A program made the translations under genes and the position numbers. Positions 16,578 to 24,851 of a stretch of DNA of 64,000 nt are shown piece by piece. The notes below the pieces were generated by a model that saw only the letters and a list, made by a program, of their open reading frames with translations, ran no database searches and was not told the origin of the DNA. Within the stretch, counting starts at the first letter, position 1; every line of letters starts with the position of its first letter. Source of the stretch: Nocardioides sp. Soil797 (GTDB taxonomy: Bacteria > Actinomycetota > Actinomycetes > Propionibacteriales > Nocardioidaceae). The stretch spans positions 118,687 through 182,686 of the forward strand of contig LMSR01000001.1 of NCBI GenBank assembly GCA_001429555.1, read 5' to 3'.

Positions 16578-17396
16578 ATGAGCACCCAGCCCGCGGCGCA
16601 CTACGACCGGGTGCACGAGGCCTGGCGGCTGATCATGGGCGAGGAGTTCCACTACGGCTTCTTCGCCTCCGCGGACACCCCGCTCGAGGTCGCGACCGCG
16701 GCACTCACCGCCGAGATGCTGACGCGCGCCGGGATCGGCCCGGGCGACCGGGTGCTCGACATCGGCTGCGGCACCGGCCGCCAGTCCTGCGACCTAGCCG
16801 CCGACTCCGGTGCCTCGGTCCTCGGCATCACCACCTCGGCCAGCGGTGTCGCCGCCGCCTCCGAGCTGGCTCGCACGCGCGGAGTGGACGCGCGCTTCGA
16901 GCAGCGCGACGGCACGTCGAACGGCCTGCCCGACGCGTCGTACGACGTGGTGTGGGCGCTGGAGTCCTCCCACCTGATGCGTGATCGCGGCGGGCTGCTC
17001 TCCGAGTCCGTGCGGGTGCTGGCACCGGGCGGTCGGTTCGTGCTCTGCGACATCGTCCGCAAGCGCGAGATCCCGTTCCTCGAGGTGCGTTCTCGCCGGC
17101 ATGACTTCGCGGTGCTTCGCTCCGCCTTCGGTGACGCCCACATGGAGCCGCTGGCGTCGTACGCCTCCACGCTCGAAGAGCTGGGCATGACCGTCCTCGA
17201 CGCGACCGACATCTCCGAGGAGACGCTGGGGACCTTCGCCGCCTGGCGCGCCAACGTGGCCAGGCACGAGACGACGCTGCTCGAGTTGCTCGACGCCGAG
17301 TCCGTTGCCGACTTCGTCCGCGCCACCGAGGTGCTCGAGGCGTTCTGGAACGACGGGACGCTCGGCTATGGGATCCTCGCCGCGGTGAAGCCCTGA
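16578..17396 (+). CDS. SAM-dependent methyltransferase of UbiE/RebM type
   Basis: A 272-residue methyltransferase (motif I VLDIGCGTGRQ, LGITTSASGV, FEQRDGTSNGLPDASYDVVWALESSHLM, LAPGGRFVLCDIV). This pattern is shared with small-molecule C- and O-methyltransferases that act in antibiotic or polyketide pathways. Start ATG 16578 has AAGGAG at a 7-nt spacing; the longer frame reads through repeat DNA and was rejected. It is the first gene of a run with a carrier protein, AMP ligase and SDR. Confidence 0.85.
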   Translation: MSTQPAAHYDRVHEAWRLIMGEEFHYGFFASADTPLEVATAALTAEMLTRAGIGPGDRVLDIGCGTGRQSCDLAADSGASVLGITTSASGVAAASELARTRGVDARFEQRDGTSNGLPDASYDVVWALESSHLMRDRGGLLSESVRVLAPGGRFVLCDIVRKREIPFLEVRSRRHDFAVLRSAFGDAHMEPLASYASTLEELGMTVLDATDISEETLGTFAAWRANVARHETTLLELLDAESVADFVRATEVLEAFWNDGTLGYGILAAVKP

Positions 17397-17466
17397 CCGC
17401 CTTCTTCTCCTCCCACTGCTCCTCACTGCTCCTGCTTCCTTGATTCCGACTCGAAAAGGACCGACC

Positions 17467-17715
17467 GTGCCCTCTGCAGACCAGACGCTCACCGTCATCA
17501 CTCAGTTCCTCGCCCGCGCCGACAAGGGCGACGCCGAGGTCACCCCGGCCACCGGCTTGTACGGCGACGGGCTCGAGCTCGACTCGCTCGAGGCCGCCGA
17601 GCTGTCGGCGATGCTCGAGGACGAGTTCGGTACCGACCCGTTCTCCTCGGGCGACGAGCTCCCCCAGACCGTGGGCGACATCCTCGCCTTCTATGAGGTC
17701 GCCGCGCCCGCATGA
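17467..17715 (+). CDS. acyl carrier protein
   Basis: An 82-residue phosphopantetheine-binding protein. The attachment site is Ser40 in LELDSLEAAELS, followed by the typical helix 2/3 pattern (MLEDEFGTDPFSSGDELPQTVGDIL). The start is GTG 17467 with AAAAGGA 8 nt upstream. The 70-bp gap before it is pyrimidine-rich. It overlaps the AMP-dependent ligase by 4 nt (ATGA), which strongly suggests that the ligase loads this carrier. Confidence 0.9.
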   Translation: MPSADQTLTVITQFLARADKGDAEVTPATGLYGDGLELDSLEAAELSAMLEDEFGTDPFSSGDELPQTVGDILAFYEVAAPA

Positions 17716-19169
17716 TCGATCTCCTCTCGCGTGCTGCGGCCGCCCGGCCCGAACAGGTCGCGGTGGTCACACCCGAGGGTTCCGCGACGTACGCCGAGCT
17801 GTTGCGCGACGCGCGCGCTGTCGCGGCCGGCCTGGGCTCGGGGACCTCGGACCCGGTCGCGGACCGGGTCGCGATCGTCGAACCCGACGCGGCCTGGGTG
17901 ATCCGGCTGCTGGCCGGGGCCGCGCTGGCCGGAGTGGAGGCGTGCCAGTACCAGCCCGACACCCCGACCGCCGAGCTTTTGCCGCAGCTGGCTGCGTTCG
18001 GCCACACCACCGTGATCACCCGTCGCGATGACGTGAGCGGCGCCGGGCTCGCCGTCCTACGCCCCGACTCCCTGCTGGCGACGTCGCGCCCGTCGCGCAG
18101 TCCGAGCACCGGTGAGGACGGTCAGTCGAGACCAGCCCCGCTGTTGATCCGCACCACCGGCACCACGGGGGAGCCGAAGGCGGCCCGCCATGACTGGCAG
18201 GTCCTCGCGCAGACCGTGACGCAGGTGCAACCGCGACCACACCAGCGCTGGCTGCTCGCCTACGGGCCCCAGCAGTTCGCCGGCATCCAGGTGCTGCAAC
18301 ACGTCGTGGCCGCGCAGGCCACCCTGGTCGCCCCCTTCCCGCGCCAACCCCGTGACGGGCTCGACGCGCTGCTGACCCAGGACGTGAAGTGCGTCAGCGC
18401 CACCCCGACGTACTGGCGGTTCCTGCTCACCGAGGCCCGCAGCCGCGGCGTCGAGCTGCCCGGGCTGGAGCAGATCACCCTCGGCGGTGAGGCGATCCCG
18501 CCCGACCTGCTCGAGGAGCTGAAGAAGACGTTCCCGACCGCACGGATCGCGCAGGTCTATGCCTCGACCGAGTTCGGGTCGATCGTCTCGGTCGGTGACG
18601 GACGCGCCGGGTTCTCGGTCGACAAGCTGGCCTCCGAGGCGAATCCCGACGCGCACCTGAAGGTGGTCGACGGCGAGCTCTGGGTGCGCCGTACGCCCGG
18701 GATGCTCGGCTACGCCGACGCCGCCGCGCAACGTCATACGGAGGGGTCGCCGGAGCAACCGGAACGTATGACGTCCCGCGAAGCAGCGCGCGCCGGCGAC
18801 GCCGACGACGACTGGAAGCCCACTGGCGACCTCGTCGAGATCGTCGGTGACCGGGTCGAGTTCCGCGGCCGCGACAGCGAGGTGATCAACGTCGGCGGGG
18901 TGAAGGTCCACCCGCTGCCGATCGAGAACGCGATCATCGCGCTCGACGGCATCGCGCAGGCGCGCGTGTACGGCCGCGCCAACAAGCTCACCGGCGCGAT
19001 CGTGGCGGCCGACGTCGTGGCGGCCGACGGCGCAGGGGAAGAAGACGTACGTCGTGCGATCAAGGCCGCGGTCGCCGACCTGCCCCGCGCGTGGCACCCG
19101 CGCAGCATCAACTTTGTCGAGGCCATCGCAACGCGTGGCGAGAAGACCGTGAGAAGGATGGAACAGTGA
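17712..19169 (+). CDS. AMP-dependent acyl/aryl ligase (adenylation enzyme)
   Basis: A 485-residue ANL-superfamily enzyme that activates a carboxylic acid as its AMP ester and loads it on CoA or the neighbouring carrier. The ATP-binding loop [10 protein letters not shown] is at residues 147-156, followed by ASTEFGS (A5), TGDLVEI (A7) and [15 protein letters not shown] (A8). The C-terminal lysine-bearing region ends [10 protein letters not shown] segment of about 22 residues before A7 (around [16 protein letters not shown]) derives from a palindromic DNA element (18731-18774) inserted in frame. Substrate unknown. Confidence 0.87.
   Translation: MIDLLSRAAAARPEQVAVVTPEGSATYAELLRDARAVAAGLGSGTSDPVADRVAIVEPDAAWVIRLLAGAALAGVEACQYQPDTPTAELLPQLAAFGHTTVITRRDDVSGAGLAVLRPDSLLATSRPSRSPSTGEDGQSRPAPLLIRTTGTTGEPKAARHDWQVLAQTVTQVQPRPHQRWLLAYGPQQFAGIQVLQHVVAAQATLVAPFPRQPRDGLDALLTQDVKCVSATPTYWRFLLTEARSRGVELPGLEQITLGGEAIPPDLLEELKKTFPTARIAQVYASTEFGSIVSVGDGRAGFSVDKLASEANPDAHLKVVDGELWVRRTPGMLGYADAAAQRHTEGSPEQPERMTSREAARAGDADDDWKPTGDLVEIVGDRVEFRGRDSEVINVGGVKVHPLPIENAIIALDGIAQARVYGRANKLTGAIVAADVVAADGAGEEDVRRAIKAAVADLPRAWHPRSINFVEAIATRGEKTVRRMEQ
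18731..18774. repeat. palindromic element in frame inside AMP-ligase gene
   Basis: ACGTCATACG (18731-18740) and CGTATGACGT (18765-18774) form a perfect 10-bp inverted repeat around a 24-nt loop. It lies in a loop region of the protein just before motif A7, where related enzymes are shorter. Confidence 0.75.
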
Positions 19170-19906
19170 CCGCACCCGAAGAGACCCGCGTCGTCCTCGT
19201 CACCGGCGGGAGCAAGGGCCTGGGCGCCGGCATCGTCGAGGCCTACCTCGAGGCTGGCCACATCGTGGAGACCTGCTCGCGCTCGTCGACCGACCTGGTC
19301 GCCAAGCTCGAGGGCGACTTCCCCGATCGCTTCTCCTTCGCCGCCGTCGACATCTCCGACTCGGCCGCGGCCGATGCGTGGGTGAAGGATGTGGCGACGC
19401 GTCGCGGCCGCATCGACGTGCTGATCAACAATGCCGGCACCGCCCCCGAGGGCGTGATCGCGCTCTTCAACGACGCGGCGATCGACCAGGTGGTCGACCT
19501 CAACATCAAGGGCACGGCCTACGTCACCCGCGCGGCCTCGCGGGTGATGCTCGCGCGCCGCAGCGGCTCGATCGTGAACGTGTCGTCGGTGGTCGGGATG
19601 TCGGGCTACCGCGGGCTGTCGATGTACAGCGCGACCAAGGCCGCGCTCGACGGGATGACCCGCGGGCTGGCTCGCGAGCTCGGCTCGCGCGGGATCACGG
19701 TGAACAGTGTGGCGCCCGGCTATCTGCGCACCGAGATGAGCCACGGCCTCGACGAGGGCCAGCTGACCCAGATCACCCGGCGTACGCCGGCCGGTCGGCT
19801 CGGTGAGCCCGCCGACGTCGCGCGGGCAGTGCTGTTCCTCACCGACCCCGCGAACACCTACATCACCGGCCAGGTCCTTGTCGTCGACGGTGGCCTCACC
19901 GCCTGA
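19166..19906 (+). CDS. 3-oxoacyl-ACP reductase-like SDR (FabG-type)
   Basis: A 246-residue classical SDR: cofactor motif [14 protein letters not shown] motif, catalytic Ser in IVNVSSVVG, and YSATK active-site pair. It ends with the family-typical [20 protein letters not shown]. The GTG start overlaps the ligase stop (GTGA). With the carrier protein and ligase next to it, it probably reduces a carrier-bound keto group; a free-sugar or CoA substrate cannot be excluded. Confidence 0.88.
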   Translation: MTAPEETRVVLVTGGSKGLGAGIVEAYLEAGHIVETCSRSSTDLVAKLEGDFPDRFSFAAVDISDSAAADAWVKDVATRRGRIDVLINNAGTAPEGVIALFNDAAIDQVVDLNIKGTAYVTRAASRVMLARRSGSIVNVSSVVGMSGYRGLSMYSATKAALDGMTRGLARELGSRGITVNSVAPGYLRTEMSHGLDEGQLTQITRRTPAGRLGEPADVARAVLFLTDPANTYITGQVLVVDGGLTA

Positions 19907-19908
19907 TC

Positions 19909-19934
19909 CTCGATACTCCCTGACGTTCGGGTCC
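19909..19934. repeat. third copy of dispersed 26-bp repeat
   Basis: CTCGATACTCCCTGACGTTC followed by GGGTCC begins 2 nt after the SDR stop codon. It matches the copies at 10601-10631 and 10633-10651 inside the reductase gene. Confidence 0.85.
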
Positions 19935-20038
19935 TGTTCCACCGGGTGGCAAGCGGAGTGCGGCGGCAGCCAATCTCAGGATGTGAGCAGTGTGTCCAGA
20001 AAGTGAGATTCGAACTTCGTACGGCGCCCGGAGCGACG
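19935..20038. other. gene-free stretch upstream of leader-peptide promoter
   Basis: No gene or known RNA motif is seen. It lies upstream of the proposed leaderless start, so a riboswitch here would not be transcribed with the operon. Confidence 0.5.
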
Positions 20039-20044
20039 TAGTCT
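20039..20044 (+). promoter_or_regulatory. -10 box for leaderless leader-peptide transcript
   Basis: TAGTCT at 20039-20044 ends 7 nt before the ATG at 20052. This is the spacing expected when transcription starts on the A of the start codon. The -35 region is weak. Confidence 0.55.
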
Positions 20045-20051
20045 CGTCCTC

Positions 20052-20129
20052 ATGTTCACGACACACCTGACCAAGCGCCGCGCAGTGGACCACTGCCGCA
20101 CGCGCTCGGCCCTGTGTCGAATGTCCTGA
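20052..20129 (+). CDS. 25-residue cysteine-containing leader peptide
   Basis: This short frame encodes MFTTHLTKRRAVDHC followed by RTRSALCRMS and a stop. It matches the pattern of actinobacterial leader peptides upstream of sulfur genes (KRRAVD...C...SALCR). In mycobacteria, leaderless cysteine-rich upstream frames act as cysteine-responsive attenuators. The two Cys codons are 15 and 22. A 9-bp hairpin arm starts at the last base of the stop codon. The gene lies 207 bp upstream of DUF4395 and the thiosulfate sulfurtransferase, so cysteine-dependent control of that operon is the likely role. Confidence 0.75.
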   Translation: MFTTHLTKRRAVDHCRTRSALCRMS

Positions 20130-20196
20130 CGGGACGCCCATTTCCCGCCGCGCACAGGCCTGACTCCAGGCGCTGAACCGCGCAGCCGCGTCCCGT
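20129..20196 (+). promoter_or_regulatory. hairpin at leader-peptide stop, attenuator candidate
   Basis: ACGGGACGC (20129-20137) is the exact complement of GCGTCCCGT (20188-20196), enclosing 50 nt. The left arm begins at the stop codon of the leader peptide, so a ribosome stalled at or released from this frame would change whether it forms. Confidence 0.5.
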
Positions 20197-20244
20197 GCCC
20201 TCCGGCATGCAATCGCAACCGGCGAGCCTCGACCCCAGCCCACG

Positions 20245-20282
20245 TCGGCCATCCCACTCGGGTAGGTCCCGAAGGTGGCCGA
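20245..20282 (+). promoter_or_regulatory. second leader hairpin before DUF4395
   Basis: TCGGCCA (20245-20251) pairs with TGGCCGA (20276-20282), with inner CTCGGG/CCCGA pairing. It sits about 45 nt upstream of the AGGAG ribosome binding site of the next gene. No T run follows, so Rho-dependent or translational control is more likely than an intrinsic terminator. Confidence 0.45.
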
Positions 20283-20336
20283 CAGGGCGGCGAGCGCTGG
20301 CCGAGGAGACCAGACCAAAAGGACCAGGAGCACCAG

Positions 20337-20786
20337 ATGAGCCAACAGATCGATCCGCGCGGACCGCAGTTCGCAGCTGCGGTGACGTCGGTCGTGCTCG
20401 TCGCCGTGCTGCTCACCGCCCCGGCCACCGTTGGCGTCGTACTGCTCGGCCTGCAAGCCGTGCTGTTCGCCGCCGGTGCCGGCCTGGGAGTCCAGAAGAC
20501 CCCTCACGCATGGGTCTACAAGTCTCTGGTCCGCCCGCGACTGTCTGCCCCCACCGAACTCGAGGACGCCGCACCGCCGCGCTTCGCCCAGACCGTCGGC
20601 CTGGGCTTCACGGCGGTCGGCCTCCTCGGATACCTCACCGGCGCCACGCTCGTGGGGGACATCGCGGTCGGCCTTGCGCTGGCCGCGGCACTGCTGAACG
20701 CGATCTTCGCGTTCTGCCTCGGTTGCGAGATGTACCTCCTCGGACGGCGCCTGCTCACCCGCACCGCCGCGCCGGCAACCAACTGA
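20337..20786 (+). CDS. DUF4395 membrane protein
   Basis: A 149-residue membrane protein with about four hydrophobic segments (residues 12-30, 33-48, 80-98, 102-122) and a conserved CLGCEMYLLGRRL motif near the end. The N-terminal IDPRGPQFAAAVTSVVL is typical of DUF4395 proteins, which occur next to sulfurtransferases and thioredoxins in actinobacteria. The CxxC motif suggests a role in thiol or sulfane-sulfur handling at the membrane, which is inference. The Shine-Dalgarno AGGAG is 7 nt upstream. First structural gene of the operon. Confidence 0.85.
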   Translation: MSQQIDPRGPQFAAAVTSVVLVAVLLTAPATVGVVLLGLQAVLFAAGAGLGVQKTPHAWVYKSLVRPRLSAPTELEDAAPPRFAQTVGLGFTAVGLLGYLTGATLVGDIAVGLALAAALLNAIFAFCLGCEMYLLGRRLLTRTAAPATN

Positions 20787-20836
20787 CACCGCACCATCAC
20801 CGAAGACGTCTGCACCAACCGAAAGAGAGAAACAGG

Positions 20837-21685
20837 ATGAGCCGCGAAGACACCCTCGTCTCGACCCAATGGGCCGAGGACAACATCGACAACGACCAGG
20901 TCGTCCTCATCGAGGTCGACGAGGACACCACGTCCTACGACAAGGGCCACATCAAGGGTGCCATCAAGTTCGACTGGACCAACGACCTCCAGGACCAGGT
21001 CCGCCGCGACATCATCAACAAGGAGGGCTTCGAGGCCCTGCTCAGCAAGAACGGCGTGAGCAACGACCACACCGTCGTGCTGTACGGCGGCAACAACAAC
21101 TGGTTCGCCGCCTACGCCTACTGGTACTTCAAGCTCTACGGCCACAACGACGTCAAGCTCGTCGACGGTGGCCGCAAGAAGTGGGAGCTCGAGTCCCGCG
21201 AGCTGGTCCAGGACATCCCGGAGCGCACCCCCACGACGTACGTCGCCAAGGAGCTCGACACCACCAAGCGCGCCAACCGTGACGACGTCGTCGCCGCGAT
21301 CGGTGTGCAGAACCTGGTCGACGTCCGCAGCCCCGACGAGTACGCCGGTCGCCTGTTGGCCCCTGCCCACCTCCCGCAGGAGCAGGCCCAGCGCGCCGGT
21401 CACCCGCCGACCGCCTCCAACATCCCGTGGAGCAAGGCCGCGAACGACGACGGCACGTTCAAGTCCAACGAAGAGCTGACCAAGCTCTACGAGGACGCCG
21501 GCGTCGACTTCTCCAAGGACACCATCGCCTACTGCCGCATCGGCGAGCGTTCCTCGCACACGTGGGTCGTGCTGCACGAGCTGCTCGGTCACGAGAACAC
21601 GAAGAACTACGACGGCTCGTGGGTCGAGTACGGCTCCCTCGTCGGCGTTCCGATCGTTCTCGGCGACGAGCGCGGGGAGGCCTGA
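20837..21685 (+). CDS. thiosulfate sulfurtransferase (rhodanese, CysA2/SseA type)
   Basis: A 282-residue two-domain rhodanese that moves sulfane sulfur from thiosulfate to an acceptor thiol or cyanide. The N-terminal inactive domain contains VVLIEVDEDTTSYDKGHIKGA. The C-terminal domain contains VDVRSPDEYAG and the active-site loop CRIGERS with the catalytic Cys233. Start ATG 20837 is preceded by an A/G-rich ribosome site (AACAGG). A longer in-frame extension upstream reads through DUF4395 and is not coding. It is paired with DUF1416 one base downstream, as in mycobacterial cysA2-sseC2. Confidence 0.92.
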   Translation: MSREDTLVSTQWAEDNIDNDQVVLIEVDEDTTSYDKGHIKGAIKFDWTNDLQDQVRRDIINKEGFEALLSKNGVSNDHTVVLYGGNNNWFAAYAYWYFKLYGHNDVKLVDGGRKKWELESRELVQDIPERTPTTYVAKELDTTKRANRDDVVAAIGVQNLVDVRSPDEYAGRLLAPAHLPQEQAQRAGHPPTASNIPWSKAANDDGTFKSNEELTKLYEDAGVDFSKDTIAYCRIGERSSHTWVVLHELLGHENTKNYDGSWVEYGSLVGVPIVLGDERGEA

Positions 21686-21686
21686 C

Positions 21687-21983
21687 ATGTGCGGTGCGAC
21701 TGCTGGGGGGCTCTCCCTCGACGGCGTCAAGGTTGACCAGGAGGCCGTGATCCAGGGCCAGGTCACCCGTGGCGGCGAGCCGGTCGGCAACGCCTACGTG
21801 CGCCTGCTCGACAAGACTGGCGAGTTCACCGCCGAGGTGCCCACCTCGGCGACCGGCCACTTCCGGTTCTTCGCCAACGACGGCGACTGGACCCTGCGCA
21901 CGCTGGCCGCAGGAGCCGACCCGACCGACAAAAAGGTCGTCGCCGCCGTTGGTTCCGTGGCTGAGGTTGCCATCGCCATCTGA
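21687..21983 (+). CDS. DUF1416 protein (SseC-like)
   Basis: A 98-residue protein beginning MCGATAGGLSLDGVKVDQE, with a beta-sandwich-like body (IQGQVTRGGEPVGNAYVRLLD, GHFRFFANDGDWTLRTL). This is the DUF1416 family, found almost always directly after CysA2-type sulfurtransferases in actinobacteria. Its biochemical role is unknown; the conserved Cys2 may carry sulfur. The gap to the sulfurtransferase is 1 nt, so translation is coupled. Confidence 0.92.
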   Translation: MCGATAGGLSLDGVKVDQEAVIQGQVTRGGEPVGNAYVRLLDKTGEFTAEVPTSATGHFRFFANDGDWTLRTLAAGADPTDKKVVAAVGSVAEVAIAI

Positions 21984-21998
21984 TCTCGGTTCAGGCAC

Positions 21999-22032
21999 CG
22001 GCCCGTCATTCTCCTTGGAGGGTGGCGGGCCG
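21999..22032 (+). terminator. terminator-like hairpin after sulfur operon
   Basis: CGGCCCG (21999-22005) pairs with CGGGCCG (22026-22032), with an inner CTCC/GGAG pair. It lies 16 nt after the DUF1416 stop and is followed by a short T-containing stretch (ATTTCT). Confidence 0.5.
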
Positions 22033-22055
22033 AGTGCATTTCTCTGATGCCATCC

Positions 22056-22090
22056 GGTGGTTTCGAGACGCTCGCTGGCGCTCGCTCACC
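22056..22090. repeat. dispersed repeat copy
   Basis: GGTGGTTTCGAGACGCTCGC and the following GCTCGCTCACC form a variant of the GGTGGT...GAG...ACC repeat family seen at 13122, 16503 and 51304. It is located between the sulfur operon and the UDP-glucose dehydrogenase gene. Confidence 0.7.
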
Positions 22091-22167
22091 CTCCCCGACC
22101 CCGTGCCGTCACATTTCGGGCACCCGGTCGTTGATCAGGTCGCAACAGTTCTGCGAAAGGGACTCCT

Positions 22168-23511
22168 GTGACCTCTGACCTGCGCATCGGCGTGATCGGC
22201 TGCGGCTACCTCGGCGCGACCACGGCCTCCTGCCTGGCGAGCCTCGGGTTCCACGTGATCGCCCAGGACATCAGCGAGGAGCGGATCGCCGCCCTCTCCG
22301 CGGGTCAGACCCCGTTCTTCGAGCCCGGCCTCGACGAGCTGGTCGCCGACGGTGTCGCCTCCGGGCGCCTCGAGTTCACCCACGACCTGGCCCGCGTCGC
22401 AGACCACGCCGACGCGATCTTCCTGTGCCTCGGAACTCCCCAGACGCACGGCGAGCTGCAGGCCGACCTGAGCCAGTTCGAGTCAGCTTGCGCGGCGCTG
22501 TTCCCGTTGCTCAGCAAGCCGGTCGTGGTGATCGGCAAGTCGACCACGCCGGTGGGTTCGGCGGCCCGGTTCCGCGAGATGGTGCGTTCGCTCGCCCCCG
22601 CCGGCGACGACGTCGAGCTGTGCTGGAACCCCGAGTTCCTCCAGGAGGGCAACGCGATCCGCAACACTCTCCACCCCGACCGCATCGTGATCGGCCTGCA
22701 CCCCGACGACCAGCGCTCCGAGGCCGTCGTACGCCGCATCTTCGCGACGCCGATCGCCGAGGACCGGATCCCCGTCATCCCGACCGACCTGCAGACCGCC
22801 GAGCTGGTCAAGGCCAGCGCCAACGCGTTCCTGGCCACGAAGATCTCCTTCATCAACGCGATGTCAGAAGTCTGTACGGCGGCCAGTGGCGACGTGGTCA
22901 CGTTGTCCGAGGCGCTGAGTCACGACGTACGCATCGGAGGCCAGTTCCTCAAGCCCGGCTTGGGATTCGGCGGCGGTTGCCTGCCCAAGGACATCCGTGC
23001 GTTCATGGCGCGGGCGTCCGAGATCGGCGTCCCGCACGCGCTCGGGTTCCTGCACGAGGTCGACATGATCAACCGACGCTGCCGCGAGCACGTGGTGGCC
23101 CTGGCCGAGAGCCTGCTCGACGGCGACGTGTACGAGAAGCGGATCACGATCCTCGGTGCTGCGTTCAAGCCCGGCTCCGACGACATCCGTGACTCGCCGG
23201 CGCTCGACGTGGCCGGCCAGCTCCACCTCGCCGGCGCCGAGGTCGTCGTGCACGACCCGCGCGCCATCGAGCCCGCGCGACGCGAGCGGCCGAAGCTCGA
23301 CTACTGCGAGGACCTCGTGAAGGCCTGCCACGAGGCCGACCTCGTCATGCTGCTCACCGATTGGGCCGAGTACGTCGAGCTCGACCCGGCAGCACTGGTC
23401 GGCATCGTGGCCAAGCCGGTGATCATCGACGCCCGGCACTGCCTTGATCCTGCTGCGTGGCAGGCCGCGGGCTTCGACTACCGCTCGCTGGGTCGAGGCC
23501 AGTTCGCCTGA
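22168..23511 (+). CDS. UDP-glucose 6-dehydrogenase
   Basis: A 447-residue member of the UDP-glucose/GDP-mannose dehydrogenase family, which oxidises UDP-glucose twice to UDP-glucuronate with NAD. The N-terminal Rossmann motif is GVIGCGYLG, the lid contains WNPEFLQEGNAI, the catalytic Cys271 sits in GFGGGCLPKD, and the C-terminal UDP-binding domain contains GAAFKPGSDDIRDSPAL. The GTG start has AAAGGGA upstream. Its product would feed the UDP-glucuronate decarboxylase at 24954-25910. UDP-glucose is the most likely substrate, but GDP-mannose cannot be ruled out by eye. Confidence 0.87.
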   Translation: MTSDLRIGVIGCGYLGATTASCLASLGFHVIAQDISEERIAALSAGQTPFFEPGLDELVADGVASGRLEFTHDLARVADHADAIFLCLGTPQTHGELQADLSQFESACAALFPLLSKPVVVIGKSTTPVGSAARFREMVRSLAPAGDDVELCWNPEFLQEGNAIRNTLHPDRIVIGLHPDDQRSEAVVRRIFATPIAEDRIPVIPTDLQTAELVKASANAFLATKISFINAMSEVCTAASGDVVTLSEALSHDVRIGGQFLKPGLGFGGGCLPKDIRAFMARASEIGVPHALGFLHEVDMINRRCREHVVALAESLLDGDVYEKRITILGAAFKPGSDDIRDSPALDVAGQLHLAGAEVVVHDPRAIEPARRERPKLDYCEDLVKACHEADLVMLLTDWAEYVELDPAALVGIVAKPVIIDARHCLDPAAWQAAGFDYRSLGRGQFA

Positions 23512-23574
23512 CCCTGGACCTGCCTCGGACCTGCCCTGGCCCTGCCTGGCCCTGCCTGGACCCTCCCTGGCCGT

Positions 23575-23629
23575 GAGGCCAACGTATTGGTTGACTTCTG
23601 GGCGCGGAATCGACCAGTTCGTTGGTCTC
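23575..23629. repeat. dispersed palindromic element, copy A
   Basis: The left arm 23575-23594 (GAGGCCAACGTATTGGTTGA) and right arm 23610-23629 are complementary at 16 of 20 positions. It lies between two convergent gene ends and belongs to the family described at 24852, 31666 and 36570. Confidence 0.75.
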
Positions 23630-24725
23630 AGCGAGGAGAGGTGACCCGGGGCGGTGCGGGTGGGTTGTCGCGAGCGGTCACGGCGTACGGGGACCGCACG
23701 GAGGCGCGCAACTCCAACCGTCGGTCGAGACTCCACTCCGAGCCGGATGGCGCGAATCTCCACACCTGGGCTCGTCGCGCCGAACCGGCACGCGCGACGA
23801 CGGCAAGCATGCGGCGCGCGGACGACTCGCGGTCTTGCAGTTGGCCCGCGACGAAGGTGATGCACTCCAGGCCGTGGTTGCGCAGCCTTTCCTCCCGGGT
23901 GATGTCGATGCGCCGTCGGGAGGTGGCCAGGTGGAATGCGCCGTCGTACTCGGCGACCACGCCGGCCTCGGGTGACAACAGGTCTGGCCGGGCCAGGAAT
24001 CTTCGGCGGGGAGTCCAGAGCGTGCGGTTGGACAAGGGAGGTGGCAGGCCGGCATCGAGCACCCAGACCAGTCGCATCAAGGTCTCGCGAGGCGACTCCG
24101 AACCCTCCACGGCCAAGGCGAGCGCGCGACGGGCCAGTCGCAATCCGCGACGCCTCGGCACGCCAGCCAGATAGGCACCGAACCGGGCGAGTGAGGTGAG
24201 CTCGGCATGGAGCACCATGTCAATGATGACGACGGCTTCCCGGAGGTCACCGAGGGTGCAGATGGCGTCAAGCAGTGCCCGGTGGATGTTGGTGCATCGG
24301 ATGCCGTGTCGCATCACCACTTCGTCCTCGGCCAACGCGGCACTGGACCAGCTGGATCCGGGACGAGGCCGGTGAAAGCCCGGTGCGAGGAGGTGGACGG
24401 GCAGCGACTCGCCCGACGTGGTGGTGCCGTCGACGAACTCTGCACCGGCCAGATGAAGGCTCGCCCAGGCGGTCACCGCACCTCCGTCGGGCAGGCCGAT
24501 CACGGCCTCGATGATGCGCTGGCCCGGCTGTTGCGTCGGGGCCTCGCTGGGCAACACCCACCCCGCGGCGACCGGTCGCCAGCGCTTGCTCCGTGACTGT
24601 CCACGGGTGGGGCCGGCGACGCCCGCGGGATCCACATGGACCGGTACGACGAACCTGGGCGGCGGGAGTCGGGGAGCCGGTGGCACCAGGAATGCCTCGT
24701 GGACCGCCTCGGGTGGAAGTTGCAT
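23628..24725 (-). CDS. AbiEi/DUF559-like protein with nuclease-type C-terminus
   Basis: A 365-residue protein of the type common in actinobacteria. The N-terminal part (PVAAGWVLPSEAPT, then TAWASLHLAGAEFVDG) resembles AbiEi-like antitoxin modules. The C-terminal part has a PD-(D/E)xK-like pattern (ARPDLLSPEAGVVAEYDGAFH, then GLECITFVAGQL) resembling DUF559/Vsr-type nucleases. No partner toxin is adjacent. A role in DNA repair, defence or regulation is possible, but no function can be assigned. The last codons overlap the palindromic element by 2 nt. Confidence 0.6.
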   Translation of the reverse strand: MQLPPEAVHEAFLVPPAPRLPPPRFVVPVHVDPAGVAGPTRGQSRSKRWRPVAAGWVLPSEAPTQQPGQRIIEAVIGLPDGGAVTAWASLHLAGAEFVDGTTTSGESLPVHLLAPGFHRPRPGSSWSSAALAEDEVVMRHGIRCTNIHRALLDAICTLGDLREAVVIIDMVLHAELTSLARFGAYLAGVPRRRGLRLARRALALAVEGSESPRETLMRLVWVLDAGLPPPLSNRTLWTPRRRFLARPDLLSPEAGVVAEYDGAFHLATSRRRIDITREERLRNHGLECITFVAGQLQDRESSARRMLAVVARAGSARRAQVWRFAPSGSEWSLDRRLELRASVRSPYAVTARDNPPAPPRVTSPR

Positions 24726-24851
24726 GTCCGAGAGCCTGCACGATTTCGGGGACGCTCGCGCCGCTCATCCACAGCCCCGCGGAACCGCGCCCACCTGAAC
24801 CGCCCCGGGTCCAGCAGTCCCCGTCCCCGAGACCAAGGGCGACCCGTCCCC

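Noticed and set aside
19935..20051. Riboswitch (SAM or similar) upstream of the sulfur operon
   Set aside because: No conserved core was recognised, and the proposed transcription start at 20052 lies downstream of this stretch.
20195..20836. Long N-terminal extension of the sulfurtransferase
   Set aside because: It runs through the DUF4395 gene in another frame and is Arg-rich; the rhodanese domain begins at 20837.
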